A program made the position numbers and the translations under genes. Below are positions 17,774 through 28,676 of a DNA stretch of 42,678 bases, piece by piece; within the stretch, counting starts at the first letter, position 1; each line of letters starts with the position of its first letter. Under the pieces are notes generated by a model. It made no database searches, was not told the DNA's origin, and was given only the letters and a program-made list of their open reading frames with translations. Source of the DNA: Caldisericia bacterium (GTDB lineage Bacteria; Caldisericota; Caldisericia; UBA6126); the NCBI GenBank assembly GCA_023146045.1, contig JAGLCW010000245.1, positions 1-42,678 of the forward strand, given 5' to 3'.

Positions 17774-17797
17774 ATATGTAAAGTTTACTTTACATAT
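17774..17797. repeat. 24-bp perfect palindrome upstream of the recombinase gene
   Basis: Arms ATATGTAAAG and CTTTACATAT are perfect inverted repeats around a 4-base centre (TTTA), beginning 15 bases before the recombinase ATG. A third half-site, TTATGTAAA, lies at 17808-17816. The layout suits an operator covering the promoter or start region, or binding sites for the recombinase itself. The half-site resembles the TTATGTAAA part of the right arm of Gram-positive dif sites, but the spacing is wrong for dif (10 bases instead of 6 between facing half-sites). Confidence 0.6.
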
Positions 17798-17817
17798 TAT
17801 ACGATATTTATGTAAAT

Positions 17818-17853
17818 AAAAAAAGGGGATAGCGTTAGCTACCCCCTTTTTTT
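17818..17853 (-). terminator. Rho-independent terminator of groESL (probably bidirectional)
   Basis: GC-rich stem (GGGGATAGC pairing with GCTACCCCC, one A-C mismatch, loop GTTA) extended by A/T pairs, with a T run on each side. It lies 17 bases past the groEL stop codon and separates the chaperonin operon from the recombinase gene. Confidence 0.9.
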
Positions 17854-17870
17854 GTAATCTCGTCTAAAAC

Positions 17871-19794
<1,924 letters not shown>

Positions 19795-19840
19795 TTTAAA
19801 ACCTCCAGATTTAAAATTATCTACTATTGTTATACCCAGA

Positions 19841-19867
19841 TTTAGCGATATTTTTCATCTCGCAAAA
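19841..19867. promoter_or_regulatory. Imperfect 27-bp palindrome upstream of groES (candidate operator)
   Basis: Arms TTTAGCGATAT and TCGCAAAA-type pair symmetrically about a central T, with 8 of the 11 positions on each side complementary after allowing the loop-proximal mismatch. It has the same total length as CIRCE but different bases. A -10-like TATAAC lies on the minus strand at 19829-19834, so a protein bound here would cover the -35 region of the groES promoter. This could be a diverged heat-shock operator; the AT-rich background makes chance possible. Confidence 0.35.
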
Positions 19868-19872
19868 AATAA

Positions 19873-21474
19873 TTACATAGAAATATAGAAAAACGGAATA
19901 ACAATGCGTGTAAATTCAAAAATTACCAGCAAAATGCTTACAATCCATATATATGTGGATACTCTTTTTTTCTCCACAGATGCAATTATTGCATACATCA
20001 ACAACGATATTGTTATTGCTATAACTATATCTTGAGTAACGATGGAAACAAGCACTGCTATCAAAAATGGAATAGTTACTTCTTTTTTTAATTTTTCAAT
20101 ATTCATCAAGGATTTGTGCAGTAGTAAAATACCAATTGACAATAGAATTGGTGCGGCTGCACTAGGTATCAAAACAAAATTTAGCAATGGAATAATAAAT
20201 AACCCAAATATTGAAACTACTCCGTATGCCACAGAAGAAAGTCCAGTTTTAGCTCCAGATAGCACATTTATACTAGTTCCTTGAGCTGATAAAGTTGATG
20301 CACTGCTAGAGATTCCTGTAAAAATTGAAGCTATTCCTTCAAAAAGAAAACCTCTTTTAAAATAGTTTTCTTCTTCCTTCATCTCGTTTTTGGTTTGGAA
20401 TTGCTGTATGGTAAAAAACGTGCATACATAAGCAATTAATTGAAAAACTAGTAATGATAATAAAGCAGGGATAAAACTTGACAAAGATTTCATTAGCAAT
20501 GGGACAGCTTTAATCGATGAACTAATAAAAACGTTACCCTCTTTGAGTGACGGGAATGCAAATACGCCATTTTGTCCTATCAACTTTGAAGGAATTAAAA
20601 CGAGTGCATTAGGGTTTCTGTACAAAAATAAACCTAAAATCAGAGCTAGACATAACATCCACAATGACTTTTCTAGCGCATATTTGACTTTCTTGTCAAA
20701 CATTATTGAGAATAAAATCAACCAACCAATTATATACGTGGATAGGACGATTGAACTGGTTACAAAATCTGAATTCATTACAGTTTTGTTCAAATACATA
20801 CCCATTAAAAGTGTAAGTACAAAACTAATCAATAGTGAATTTTTCGTTTTTAATGTGAATAACGTTATTGAGATAACTGTTCCAAAAACGAGTAAAAATA
20901 CTAGTGGGGTACTTATTGTATTAGCGATATAAATTGACTCACCATTAAATGAAATAACCCCTGCATATACAAATGCAAACAACACAAAAAAACTTCCAAT
21001 GATTCCTGAAGAACACTTTTTTAGATACTCAGGAGTTTTTTCAATCAAAATACTTGGAAGCTTAGTAAAAGCAATAAAAGTGAAAATTATTCCTTCGACT
21101 AGTATTAAACTAAATCCAGAGCTAAAAGTCATATTAAATTGACTAAAAGCACCTGCAGTCACAAAAACTGTTAATCCTGTAGATATACCAAAAACTACAG
21201 GAAGTTTTGTGAATAAGCCACCAAGTATTGAAAGTATAGCTGAAAATAGCAATATTATTGCGATAATTCCAGCAGTGTACTCAGAATGTATTTCTAAAGT
21301 ATTTGACAACAGCGTTACACTTTGAAAATAAGAAAATGATAAAATCAAAAAGGTTGTTAAACCAGCCAAAATTTCTTGTTTGAAAGTTGTTCCACGTTGG
21401 TCAAGTTCAAAAACTTTGTTTAAAAAAGTTGCCTTTTTATATTCAACTTCAGCAAATTCTTTTCTATTTTTCAT
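19873..21474 (-). CDS. NCS2-family permease, AzgA/PbuG-like (purine-type)
   Basis: Polytopic membrane protein of 533 residues with about 12-14 hydrophobic segments. It resembles the AzgA/PbuG branch of NCS2 (guanine, hypoxanthine and adenine symporters). Supporting features are the N-terminal FELDQRGTTFKQEILAGLTTFL, equivalent to the opening of AzgA proteins, and a later Gly/Ser-rich segment with TGLSSVAYGVVS, equivalent to the RTGLTAV motif region. Several usually conserved polar motifs are degenerate (QSVTLLSN replaces the AYIVFVNP-type stretch), so the substrate may not be a common purine. It lies 15 bases after gyrA with its own ribosome site (GGAAGG), so it appears to be the third gene of the gyrase operon. 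No purine riboswitch precedes it. Confidence 0.75.
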   Translation of the reverse strand: MKNRKEFAEVEYKKATFLNKVFELDQRGTTFKQEILAGLTTFLILSFSYFQSVTLLSNTLEIHSEYTAGIIAIILLFSAILSILGGLFTKLPVVFGISTGLTVFVTAGAFSQFNMTFSSGFSLILVEGIIFTFIAFTKLPSILIEKTPEYLKKCSSGIIGSFFVLFAFVYAGVISFNGESIYIANTISTPLVFLLVFGTVISITLFTLKTKNSLLISFVLTLLMGMYLNKTVMNSDFVTSSIVLSTYIIGWLILFSIMFDKKVKYALEKSLWMLCLALILGLFLYRNPNALVLIPSKLIGQNGVFAFPSLKEGNVFISSSIKAVPLLMKSLSSFIPALLSLLVFQLIAYVCTFFTIQQFQTKNEMKEEENYFKRGFLFEGIASIFTGISSSASTLSAQGTSINVLSGAKTGLSSVAYGVVSIFGLFIIPLLNFVLIPSAAAPILLSIGILLLHKSLMNIEKLKKEVTIPFLIAVLVSIVTQDIVIAITISLLMYAIIASVEKKRVSTYIWIVSILLVIFEFTRIVIPFFYISM

Positions 21475-21489
21475 TTGAGTCCTTCCGTA

Positions 21490-23961
21490 TTAAGTAGCGG
21501 AAATCTTTGGTTCTCTAGCAACAGCAATAACTTTATCACCAGAGTCTACTTTAATTATTGAAACACCTTGAGTTACTCGGCTTAAGTTTGGAATCTGTTT
21601 TGTATCTATCTGCATCATTTTTCCACTTAGGGTAACAACTACAAGGTTCATTCCTCCGATAGGAATAGAAGCACAGGCTGCAATTCTTTCACCCTTATGC
21701 AATCTCATGGCTTTTACGCCTTTTGAGCCTCTGTTTGTTTTTCTAAATCTTGTGTAAGCAGTAACTTTACCTTGACCTCTTTCTGAAATACAGAACAGTG
21801 AGAATCCTTTGTGTTCAATCTCCATGTCAAGAACCGAATCGTCTTCGCTAAGTCGTATACCTTTTACCCCGCGTGCTGTTCGCCCAAGAGATCTAAGTTG
21901 CATTAATTCAAACCTTGCTGCTTGACCTTTTTGTGTAATTATGAACACTGTGTCATTTTCCTCAACAAATCTTACAGCTACGACATATTCACCCTCTTTA
22001 AGTGTAATTGCCTTAACCCCAGTTCTTCTAATGTTAGTGTAGTTTTGTGCATTCGATTTTTTAATAACACCAGTATTTGTTACCATCGCTACAAAACTGT
22101 CTTGCTTCAATTCTTTATATGAACACATTGCAGTAACTTTTTCTTCTGGTTGAATTGCAGGAATAAGGTAAGATATTGGGTTACCTTTTTGCTTTTTATC
22201 AGCTTCTGGTATTTTATAAGCTTTAATTTCATATGCTTTACCTTTATCTGTGAAAAGTATTACTGTTTGGTGGTTTGAAGAACAGAATACATTAAACAAT
22301 TCATCATCTTTTCTTCTTAATCTATCTTTGGAACCTTTCCCACCACGTTTTTGTGTTTTTTGAGCACTTACTTTCATTCTTTTGACATACCCATCTCTAG
22401 AGACAGTAATGATAACTTCGTCATCATGGATGAGTTTCATTTCATCTTCTTTGTCATCTTTGTCATCAAACCCGATTTCTGTAATCCTATCATCACCAAA
22501 CTTTTTCTTAAGCTCAAGAAGTTCATCTTTGATAACAGAATGAAGGTTTTCAGTTGTTTCCAAAATCCACTCTAATGATGAAATATATTTAAGAAGTTTA
22601 TCAATTTCTGTTTGTATTTTCTGTTGCTCCATGCCTGTTAGTCTGCTTAACGACATGTCTAATATTGCATTCACTTGTAATTCAGTGAACTCAAAACGTT
22701 CTACTAGTTTAATTTTAGCTTCTGCAGAATCTCGTGATGACCGTATTAATTTAATCACTTCGTCGATATTTTGAATCGCAAGCTTCATTCCATCGAGAAT
22801 GTGTAATCTTGCTTTTGATTTTCTTAACTCAAAATTTGTTCTTCTTGTAATAATGTCTTCTCTATGTTCAATGAAAAGATTAATAAGTTTTTTCATTGGT
22901 AAAACCATAGGTTGTTTATTAACTAAAGTTAGCATTATTGAACCAAACGAAGTCTGATATTGAGTCATTTTATATAGTTGGTTTTCTAATATTCTGGGAT
23001 TAATATTTTTCTTTACGGTGATGACAACTCTCATACCGTTTCTATCGGATTCATCTCGTAAATCAGAAATACCTTGAATCTTTTTTGTTTTAACTAGAAA
23101 AGCAATTTTTTTGATCAATTCAGATTTATTTACTTGATATGGTATTTCATCAATAACGTATTGAACTGTATTTTTTTCTTCTTCTAGATGACCTTTTCCT
23201 CTAATAATAAAAGATCCTCTACCAGTATCAAAATATTTTCTTATGCCTGTTCTTCCAACGATGTAACCACCTGTTGGAAAATCAGGACCTTTCATTATTT
23301 CCATAATATCGTCTGTAGTAGCTTCTTGATTGCCCATAAGCATTATTATGGTGTCTATCACTTCAGTTAAGTTGTGCGGCGGTACATTTGTTGCCATACC
23401 GACGGCTATACCGCTTGAACCATTTATTAAAAGTGTTGGTAGTTTCGATGGTAAATATACTGGTTCTTCCAGTGAAGAGTCAAAATTTGGCATCATTTCT
23501 ACAGTATCTTGTGTAAGTTCGTCAAGCATTTCCATAGATATTTTAGCTAATCTACACTCAGTATAACGCATCGCAGCAGCTGAATCACCATCGACAGAGC
23601 CAAAGTTACCATGACCATCTACAAGCATATATCTCATAGAAAAATCTTGAGCCATTCTAACTAATGCATCGTAAATAGCTCCATCACCATGAGGGTGATA
23701 ATTACCTAAAACCTGTCCAACAATTTTTGCACATTTTTTGTATGGCTTGTTTGGATAATTTCCGAGTTCTTGCATTGAGTAAAGGATTCTTCTGTGAACT
23801 GGTTTCAAGCCGTCTCTAATATCCGGTAAAGCTCTTCCAACAATAACACTCATTGCATAAGCGATATATGATTTCTTCATTTCATCCACAAGATCAATTT
23901 CTTGAACTTGATTTGAGATATTATCAAATAATTCTTCTTGTTTGTTGTATTCTTCAGTCAT
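21490..23961 (-). CDS. gyrA: DNA gyrase subunit A
   Basis: Breakage-reunion subunit of gyrase. Visible features: the winged-helix region around the catalytic Tyr133 in [11 protein letters not shown], the quinolone-contact helix [10 protein letters not shown] (residues 89-98), the coiled-coil tower, and a C-terminal pinwheel with a GyrA box of the form QKRGGKG (about residue 540), which identifies it as GyrA and not ParC. The 823-residue length is typical. The residue equivalent to E. coli Ser83 is Gly94 here, while the Asp87 equivalent is retained (Asp98). It follows gyrB by 8 bases with its own ribosome site (TAGGAG), so the subunits are cotranscribed. Confidence 0.98.
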   Translation of the reverse strand: MTEEYNKQEELFDNISNQVQEIDLVDEMKKSYIAYAMSVIVGRALPDIRDGLKPVHRRILYSMQELGNYPNKPYKKCAKIVGQVLGNYHPHGDGAIYDALVRMAQDFSMRYMLVDGHGNFGSVDGDSAAAMRYTECRLAKISMEMLDELTQDTVEMMPNFDSSLEEPVYLPSKLPTLLINGSSGIAVGMATNVPPHNLTEVIDTIIMLMGNQEATTDDIMEIMKGPDFPTGGYIVGRTGIRKYFDTGRGSFIIRGKGHLEEEKNTVQYVIDEIPYQVNKSELIKKIAFLVKTKKIQGISDLRDESDRNGMRVVITVKKNINPRILENQLYKMTQYQTSFGSIMLTLVNKQPMVLPMKKLINLFIEHREDIITRRTNFELRKSKARLHILDGMKLAIQNIDEVIKLIRSSRDSAEAKIKLVERFEFTELQVNAILDMSLSRLTGMEQQKIQTEIDKLLKYISSLEWILETTENLHSVIKDELLELKKKFGDDRITEIGFDDKDDKEDEMKLIHDDEVIITVSRDGYVKRMKVSAQKTQKRGGKGSKDRLRRKDDELFNVFCSSNHQTVILFTDKGKAYEIKAYKIPEADKKQKGNPISYLIPAIQPEEKVTAMCSYKELKQDSFVAMVTNTGVIKKSNAQNYTNIRRTGVKAITLKEGEYVVAVRFVEENDTVFIITQKGQAARFELMQLRSLGRTARGVKGIRLSEDDSVLDMEIEHKGFSLFCISERGQGKVTAYTRFRKTNRGSKGVKAMRLHKGERIAACASIPIGGMNLVVVTLSGKMMQIDTKQIPNLSRVTQGVSIIKVDSGDKVIAVAREPKISAT

Positions 23962-23969
23962 TTTATCTC

Positions 23970-25925
23970 CTAAATATCCAAATTAGTTACTTCTTTAGCA
24001 TGCTTCTGTATGAATTCTTTTCTAGGTTGAACTTCTTCACCCATTAGTATGGTAAAAATTTGATCAGCTTTTTCGGCATCTAGAATATTTACTCTTAATA
24101 TTTTTCTTTGTTCTTCGTCCATAGTTGTATCGGACAATTGTTGAGCACTCATCTCTCCAAGACCTTTATATCGCTGGATTTCAGTTTTGCCTTCAATTTT
24201 TGAAAGCTCTTCGGCCAATTCTTCGTCGGAAAAACACCATGTTTCTTTATTCTTACCTTGCATAATTAGATATAGAGGGGGTTGTGCAATATAAATGTTC
24301 CCATTATCAACTAAATCTCTCATGTATCTATAGAAAAATGTTAGAAGAAGTGTTCGTATGTGAGCTCCGTCTACATCAGCATCAGTCATAATAAAAACTT
24401 TGTGGTAACGTAATTTTGTATAGTCGAATTCATCGCCAATACCTGTACCAAGAGCAGATATCATAGCCTGTATCTCAGCACTAGAAAGAATTCTCTCTAA
24501 GGATGCCTTTTCAACATTCAATATTTTACCTCTCAGCGGCAATATAGCTTGTGTATGTCTATTTCGAGCTTGCTTTGCATTACCTCCGGCAGAATTACCT
24601 TCGACAATGAATATTTCACTTTTTTCAGGATCTCGTTCTGAACAATCTGCTAATTTTCCTGGTAGCACAGAACTTGAAAGGAAACTTTTTCTTAAAACAC
24701 GTTCTCTTGCTTTTTGTGCGTCTTCTCTAGCCTGTTTAGAAACTAAACATCGCTCAATTATCTTTTTTGCCATTCCAGGGTTTCTGTCTAAGTAAAAGGA
24801 AAAGTTTTGATATACAATTCCATCTACAACTTTCCTTACTTTGCTATTTCCTAGTCTTCCTTTTGTTTGTCCTTCGAATTGTGGTTCAAACAATCTTGTG
24901 TTTAAGATTACAGAAAGACCTTCTTGAATATCAGCACTTCCAAACAAATCTTTTTCTTCTTTGTTATATTTTAACATTTTCGCTTTTTCGTTGATTACCC
25001 TAAGTATTCCAGATCTGAAACCACTTACATGTGTTCCGCCATCTCTTGTATGTATGGAGTTTACGAAAGACAGCAAGCTAGTTTCTGACACTGGAAGATA
25101 CGTGAAAGCAACTTCGGCGAAAATTCCATCATTCTCGTCTTCAAAAAACATTGGAGGATCTAGAAGAGGCTTAGAATCTTTTATTACGTTTTCTAAGTAT
25201 TCTTGAATACCACCTTTGAAGAGATACTGTACACAGTAATTTTCTGGTTGATTTGTAAACCTAATTTTGACATTGCGGTTTAAAAACGCCAATTCTTTAA
25301 GCCTATTTTGTATAAATTGTCTATCAAAACTTACAGTTTCAAATATTTCTGCATCCGGTTTAAAGGTAACTGTGGTTCCTACTTCATCTGTTTCTCCAAT
25401 AATTTCTAACTCGGTTACTTGATCACCGCGGGAAAATTTTTGTCGATATATCTTTCCATCTCTTCTAACTTCAACGATCAACCACTCAGCTAGTGCATTA
25501 ACCACAGATACACCGACACCATGTAGTCCACCAGAAACTTTGTAACTATTGTCATCAAATTTACCACCTGCATGTAGCATAGTTAACGCTACAGTGACTC
25601 CAGGAATTCCTAAATCAGGGTGGTTGTCTACTGGGAAACCTCTTCCATTATCGTATACAGAGATAATGTCAGGTTCAGACAAATCTACTGATATCAAATT
25701 GCAGTACCCAGCCATAGCTTCATCAATACAGTTGTCAATTATTTCTAAAGCTAAATGATTCAAACCTTTTTCATCGGTAGAACCGATGTACATTGCAGGT
25801 CTTTTTCTAACGGCTTCTAAACCTTCTAAAACTCTTATGCTTGACGCATCATATGAATTTTTTTCTTCTGACATAACATTGGATTCATTTACATCTTTAA
25901 TAATCTTTTCTTTTTCTTCAGTCAT
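23970..25925 (-). CDS. gyrB: DNA gyrase subunit B
   Basis: ATPase subunit of gyrase. GHKL motifs are clear: [10 protein letters not shown] (about residue 61), DNGRG, and GGLHGVG (about 132-138). They are followed by the transducer domain and the TOPRIM domain with [20 protein letters not shown] and DADVDG. The start is placed at the ATG at 25925 because GGAGAG lies just upstream; an in-frame TTG four codons earlier overlaps that ribosome site and is unlikely. In the TOPRIM motif, normally EGDSAGG, the Asp is Asn444, and the position equivalent to E. coli Lys447 is Arg465 (Arg is common in Gram-positives). The catalytic Glu and the DAD residues are intact. First gene of gyrB-gyrA-permease. Confidence 0.98.
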   Translation of the reverse strand: MTEEKEKIIKDVNESNVMSEEKNSYDASSIRVLEGLEAVRKRPAMYIGSTDEKGLNHLALEIIDNCIDEAMAGYCNLISVDLSEPDIISVYDNGRGFPVDNHPDLGIPGVTVALTMLHAGGKFDDNSYKVSGGLHGVGVSVVNALAEWLIVEVRRDGKIYRQKFSRGDQVTELEIIGETDEVGTTVTFKPDAEIFETVSFDRQFIQNRLKELAFLNRNVKIRFTNQPENYCVQYLFKGGIQEYLENVIKDSKPLLDPPMFFEDENDGIFAEVAFTYLPVSETSLLSFVNSIHTRDGGTHVSGFRSGILRVINEKAKMLKYNKEEKDLFGSADIQEGLSVILNTRLFEPQFEGQTKGRLGNSKVRKVVDGIVYQNFSFYLDRNPGMAKKIIERCLVSKQAREDAQKARERVLRKSFLSSSVLPGKLADCSERDPEKSEIFIVEGNSAGGNAKQARNRHTQAILPLRGKILNVEKASLERILSSAEIQAMISALGTGIGDEFDYTKLRYHKVFIMTDADVDGAHIRTLLLTFFYRYMRDLVDNGNIYIAQPPLYLIMQGKNKETWCFSDEELAEELSKIEGKTEIQRYKGLGEMSAQQLSDTTMDEEQRKILRVNILDAEKADQIFTILMGEEVQPRKEFIQKHAKEVTNLDI

Positions 25926-25957
25926 ATAACTCTCCAACTATAAAATTGACCATATAG

Positions 25958-25985
25958 AGTATATCAACAAGTTAATTATTGGCAA
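25958..25985 (-). promoter_or_regulatory. Candidate gyrB promoter
   Basis: On the minus strand TTGCCA and TATACT are 16 bases apart, placing the start of transcription near 25950, about 25 bases ahead of the gyrB ATG. The hexamers match sigma-A consensus at 5 of 6 and 5 of 6 positions. Confidence 0.5.
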
Positions 25986-26092
25986 CTATATGTTATTACT
26001 TTACAAATGGTACATTATTAAGGGTGTTTTTACGCTTTATTTTGTATATTTATATACTTTGCATATTAAATGTTTAATAAATAATGTTTAGG

Positions 26093-26114
26093 ACACTTAA
26101 ATCGTTTTAAGTGT
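26093..26114 (-). terminator. Hairpin at the lspA stop codon (possible terminator)
   Basis: Perfect 9-bp inverted repeat (ACACTTAAA / TTTAAGTGT, 4-base loop) that includes the lspA stop codon. The stem is A/T-rich and the T run after it on the minus strand is poor, so termination may be weak. It would separate lspA from gyrB. Confidence 0.4.
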
Positions 26115-26580
26115 TTTCATTTGTTTCATTTCTTGAATCTTTTAAGACTGAAAGTAATAACAAACCAGCTCCAACAGTTACACATACATCTGCAATATTG
26201 AATACATAAAAACTTCCAACTTTTATGAAATCTACCACATATCCATACAAATATCTATCTAGAATATTCCCAATTGCTCCACCAATAATCAATGATACTG
26301 GTACCCATGGTATTCTTTTAAATAAATAATATATCAAAGCTAAAATTACAAAAATTGAAACAATGCTTATAAATGCAAAATTTATCGGTTTATCAGCAAA
26401 CAGACCAAATACTGCACCATAATTTTCCACATACACAAAGTCGAAATATGGAAAAACGTGATATGGTTCTAATTGTAAACTTTTTATAGCCAAACTCTTA
26501 GTATATCTGTCAAAACCAATAGCTGCACAAAATAATATCAGTGAGGCAAAAAGTGCCCGATAATCTTTTATTTTTACCAT
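26107..26580 (-). CDS. lspA: Lipoprotein signal peptidase (signal peptidase II)
   Basis: Membrane aspartyl protease that removes the signal peptide of diacylglyceryl-modified prolipoproteins. The 157-residue protein has four membrane helices and the conserved blocks of the family: FDRYTK in the first periplasmic stretch, ENYGAVFG, GGAIGNILDR, VVDFIKV and FNIADVCVTVG, supplying the catalytic Asp pair. The start is set at the ATG at 26580, with AAAGGA 6 bases upstream; an in-frame TTG five codons earlier overlaps this site. It is divergent from the pseudouridine synthase gene, a common arrangement for lspA and rluD-like genes in Firmicutes (where they are often adjacent). It works with the Lgt encoded about 5 kb away. 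Confidence 0.96.
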   Translation of the reverse strand: MVKIKDYRALFASLILFCAAIGFDRYTKSLAIKSLQLEPYHVFPYFDFVYVENYGAVFGLFADKPINFAFISIVSIFVILALIYYLFKRIPWVPVSLIIGGAIGNILDRYLYGYVVDFIKVGSFYVFNIADVCVTVGAGLLLLSVLKDSRNETNENT

Positions 26581-26738
26581 GGTATTTCCTTTCAAAAATT
26601 CCGAATTTCACTTTACTACTATAAGAAAAAATAAGCATAAGTTTTTTTTGTCTTAGAACAAATTTTACATAAGCTATATAGGAACAATATTTGCATACAA
26701 TCGCATGATTAATGAGAATAATTGGAGTAAAATTATAT

Positions 26739-27845
26739 ATGCTAAAAAGTTTTTTTGTTGACGATGCATCTCACGGTGTTAGATTAGACCGATTTATTTC
26801 TGATCAATGCAATATTTCTAGATCAAAATCTGTTGAGCTTATTCTCAGAAGATTTGTTAAAGTCAATGAAACATTCATTACGAAACAAGGATACAGGGTC
26901 AAACAAACACAAAGCATAACTGTTGAATTTGAAGACCCAACAGGCTCCAACATAAAAGCTGAAGATATCCCAATAGAAATTCTTTATGAAGATTCTGACA
27001 TGATCGTAGTTAACAAACCGAAAGGCATGTTGACACATCCAACTCCAAGAGAAGAATCTGGAACATTGGTTAATGCTCTTTTATACCATTCTAAAGACTT
27101 AGCAATGCAGTATGGCATTGAAAGAGCAGGAATTGTGCATAGATTGGATAGGGCAACATCTGGAATCATTGTAACAGCAAAAAACAACAAAACACATGCT
27201 TGGATTTCCTCACAGTTTCAAGAAAGAAAGGTCACCAAGAAATATATTGCAGTCGTATACGGAAAAATGTTAAAGGACAAAATGGATATTATTGTCCCAC
27301 TACATATAGATCATAAGCTACGGAAGGTTGTCCCTTCTCCAAACGGTAAATTCGCAGCAACACGAATAAAAAGAATTAATGGCAATGATTTGTTTACAGT
27401 TTTAAAAGTTCAAATATATACAGGCCGTACTCATCAAATTCGAGTCCATATGCAATATATCGGTCATCCAGTTGTCGGTGATCTACTATATGGAGTAAAC
27501 GCACCAAATATCCCTTCTTACAAAACAGCAGCTTTCATTCCATCAAAAAGTCAGCTATCCAACTCATCAAACGAAAAAGATGTAGTTTTCAAAAAAAAGG
27601 AAATGAATTTGCATAAAGAAAACATTTCCATAATAGCCTCTAACAACCAACCCATAACAGCACTTTACAGTAAGAAACCCATAAAATCTGACGTAGACTA
27701 TTCTCAACCAGTGCCACTACTCTTACATTCATATTCTTTAAAATTCGTTGGTAGTACAGGTAGAGTATTTGAGTTTACATGTCCACCACCAAATTGTTTC
27801 GATGAATTTTTAAATAGTCATGGGATAGAAACAATATTTAAGTGA
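26739..27845 (+). CDS. RluA-family pseudouridine synthase with an internal insertion
   Basis: Isomerises uridine to pseudouridine in rRNA or tRNA. It has an N-terminal S4 RNA-binding domain (residues about 10-65), then the catalytic domain with VVNKPKGMLTHP and the motif HRLDRATSG, whose Asp (about residue 137) is the nucleophile, followed by KKYIAVVYG and GRTHQIRVHM, the RluA-subfamily signature. After VGDLLYG there is a low-complexity, Lys/Ser/Asn-rich stretch of about 60-70 residues before the closing strand LLLHSYSLKFVGSTG, where relatives have only a short loop. The start is the ATG at 26739, preceded by GGAG 11 bases upstream; an in-frame ATG nine codons earlier has no ribosome site. 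Exact target (RluD- or RluC-like) cannot be read from motifs. Confidence 0.9.
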   Translation: MLKSFFVDDASHGVRLDRFISDQCNISRSKSVELILRRFVKVNETFITKQGYRVKQTQSITVEFEDPTGSNIKAEDIPIEILYEDSDMIVVNKPKGMLTHPTPREESGTLVNALLYHSKDLAMQYGIERAGIVHRLDRATSGIIVTAKNNKTHAWISSQFQERKVTKKYIAVVYGKMLKDKMDIIVPLHIDHKLRKVVPSPNGKFAATRIKRINGNDLFTVLKVQIYTGRTHQIRVHMQYIGHPVVGDLLYGVNAPNIPSYKTAAFIPSKSQLSNSSNEKDVVFKKKEMNLHKENISIIASNNQPITALYSKKPIKSDVDYSQPVPLLLHSYSLKFVGSTGRVFEFTCPPPNCFDEFLNSHGIETIFK

Positions 27846-27884
27846 TTTGTTTAATAATTGTTAACTTTTTGTCTTTTTATCAAA

Positions 27885-27912
27885 TTGAATTAAATCGATC
27901 CTCCCATATAAT
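27885..27912 (+). promoter_or_regulatory. Candidate promoter of the suf genes
   Basis: TTGAAT and a perfect TATAAT are 16 bases apart; transcription would start near 27919, about 30 bases before the sufC ATG, which has an AAGGAG ribosome site. No convincing IscR- or Fur-like site was recognised around it. Confidence 0.55.
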
Positions 27913-27950
27913 TTAGAAGTCATACATTTAGTTTCCCAAGGAGTTTAAAT

Positions 27951-28676
27951 ATGTTAAAACTAGAAAATATTTCTGTTGAAGTTGGAAATAAAAAACTTCT
28001 TCACAATATTAATTTGCATATAAAAAAAGGAACAACACACATTTTGCTAGGTCCAAATGGTAGCGGCAAGTCAACATTACTAAAGACTATCATTGGAATG
28101 CCAAAATTCAAAATAACAACTGGTTCGATATATTTTAATGGTATAGATATTACAGATAAAACACTAGATGAACGCGCTAGAATGGGGATTGGTCTAATGT
28201 TCCAAAACCCACCTGCAGTTAAGGGAGTAACGCTAGAAGACTTATGTGAAGCAATAAAGAATAAAGACCATAAAACCCCAACTTTAAGCTATGCAAGGGC
28301 ATTAAACTTAACAAACCACATAGACAGAAATGTAAATGATGGGTTTAGTGGTGGTGAAGTTAAGAGATCAGAAGTAATGCAGATAAAATGTCAGGAACCC
28401 AAACTTGTTCTACTAGATGAACCTGAATCAGGAGTTGATCTAGATAACATTGAACTTATCGGAAAAGTGATTCATTCCATAATACAGTCTCACAAAGCTA
28501 AAAAGGAAGGCAGATCAGGCATTATAGTAACTCATGTTGGATACATACTCAAATACCTCTCTGCTACAGAAGGACATATAATGACTAACGGAAGGTTAAT
28601 TCTTCATGGAGATCCAAAAGTATTGTTTAATGATATTAAAAAACATGGTTTTATGAAAAAAGGTAAAAGACTATGA
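27951..28676 (+). CDS. sufC: Fe-S cluster assembly ATPase SufC
   Basis: ABC-type ATPase that drives conformational changes in the SufB scaffold during iron-sulfur cluster assembly in the cytoplasm. Walker A is GPNGSGKST (about residues 33-41), the Q loop is LMFQNPP, the signature is FSGGEVKRSEV (the GGE.KR form that marks SufC instead of transport ATPases), and Walker B is LVLLDEPESGVDLDN. The DEP-x-SGVD form resembles archaeal and minimal-system SufC proteins more than Gram-negative SufC (usually DE.DSGLD). The gene overlaps sufB by 4 bases (ATGA), so the two are translationally coupled. Confidence 0.95.
   Translation: MLKLENISVEVGNKKLLHNINLHIKKGTTHILLGPNGSGKSTLLKTIIGMPKFKITTGSIYFNGIDITDKTLDERARMGIGLMFQNPPAVKGVTLEDLCEAIKNKDHKTPTLSYARALNLTNHIDRNVNDGFSGGEVKRSEVMQIKCQEPKLVLLDEPESGVDLDNIELIGKVIHSIIQSHKAKKEGRSGIIVTHVGYILKYLSATEGHIMTNGRLILHGDPKVLFNDIKKHGFMKKGKRL

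Noticed and set aside
17787-17818. dif (XerCD) site in front of the recombinase gene
   Set aside because: Only one arm resembles dif; the facing half-sites are 10 bases apart instead of 6 and the left arm does not match.
19795-19872. Canonical CIRCE element before groES
   Set aside because: No TTAGCACTC or GAGTGCTAA is present in the gap.
21475-21489. Purine riboswitch before the NCS2 permease
   Set aside because: Only 15 bases separate it from gyrA, too short for an aptamer.
25926-25937. TTG at 25937 as the gyrB start
   Set aside because: It overlaps the GGAGAG ribosome site serving the ATG at 25925.
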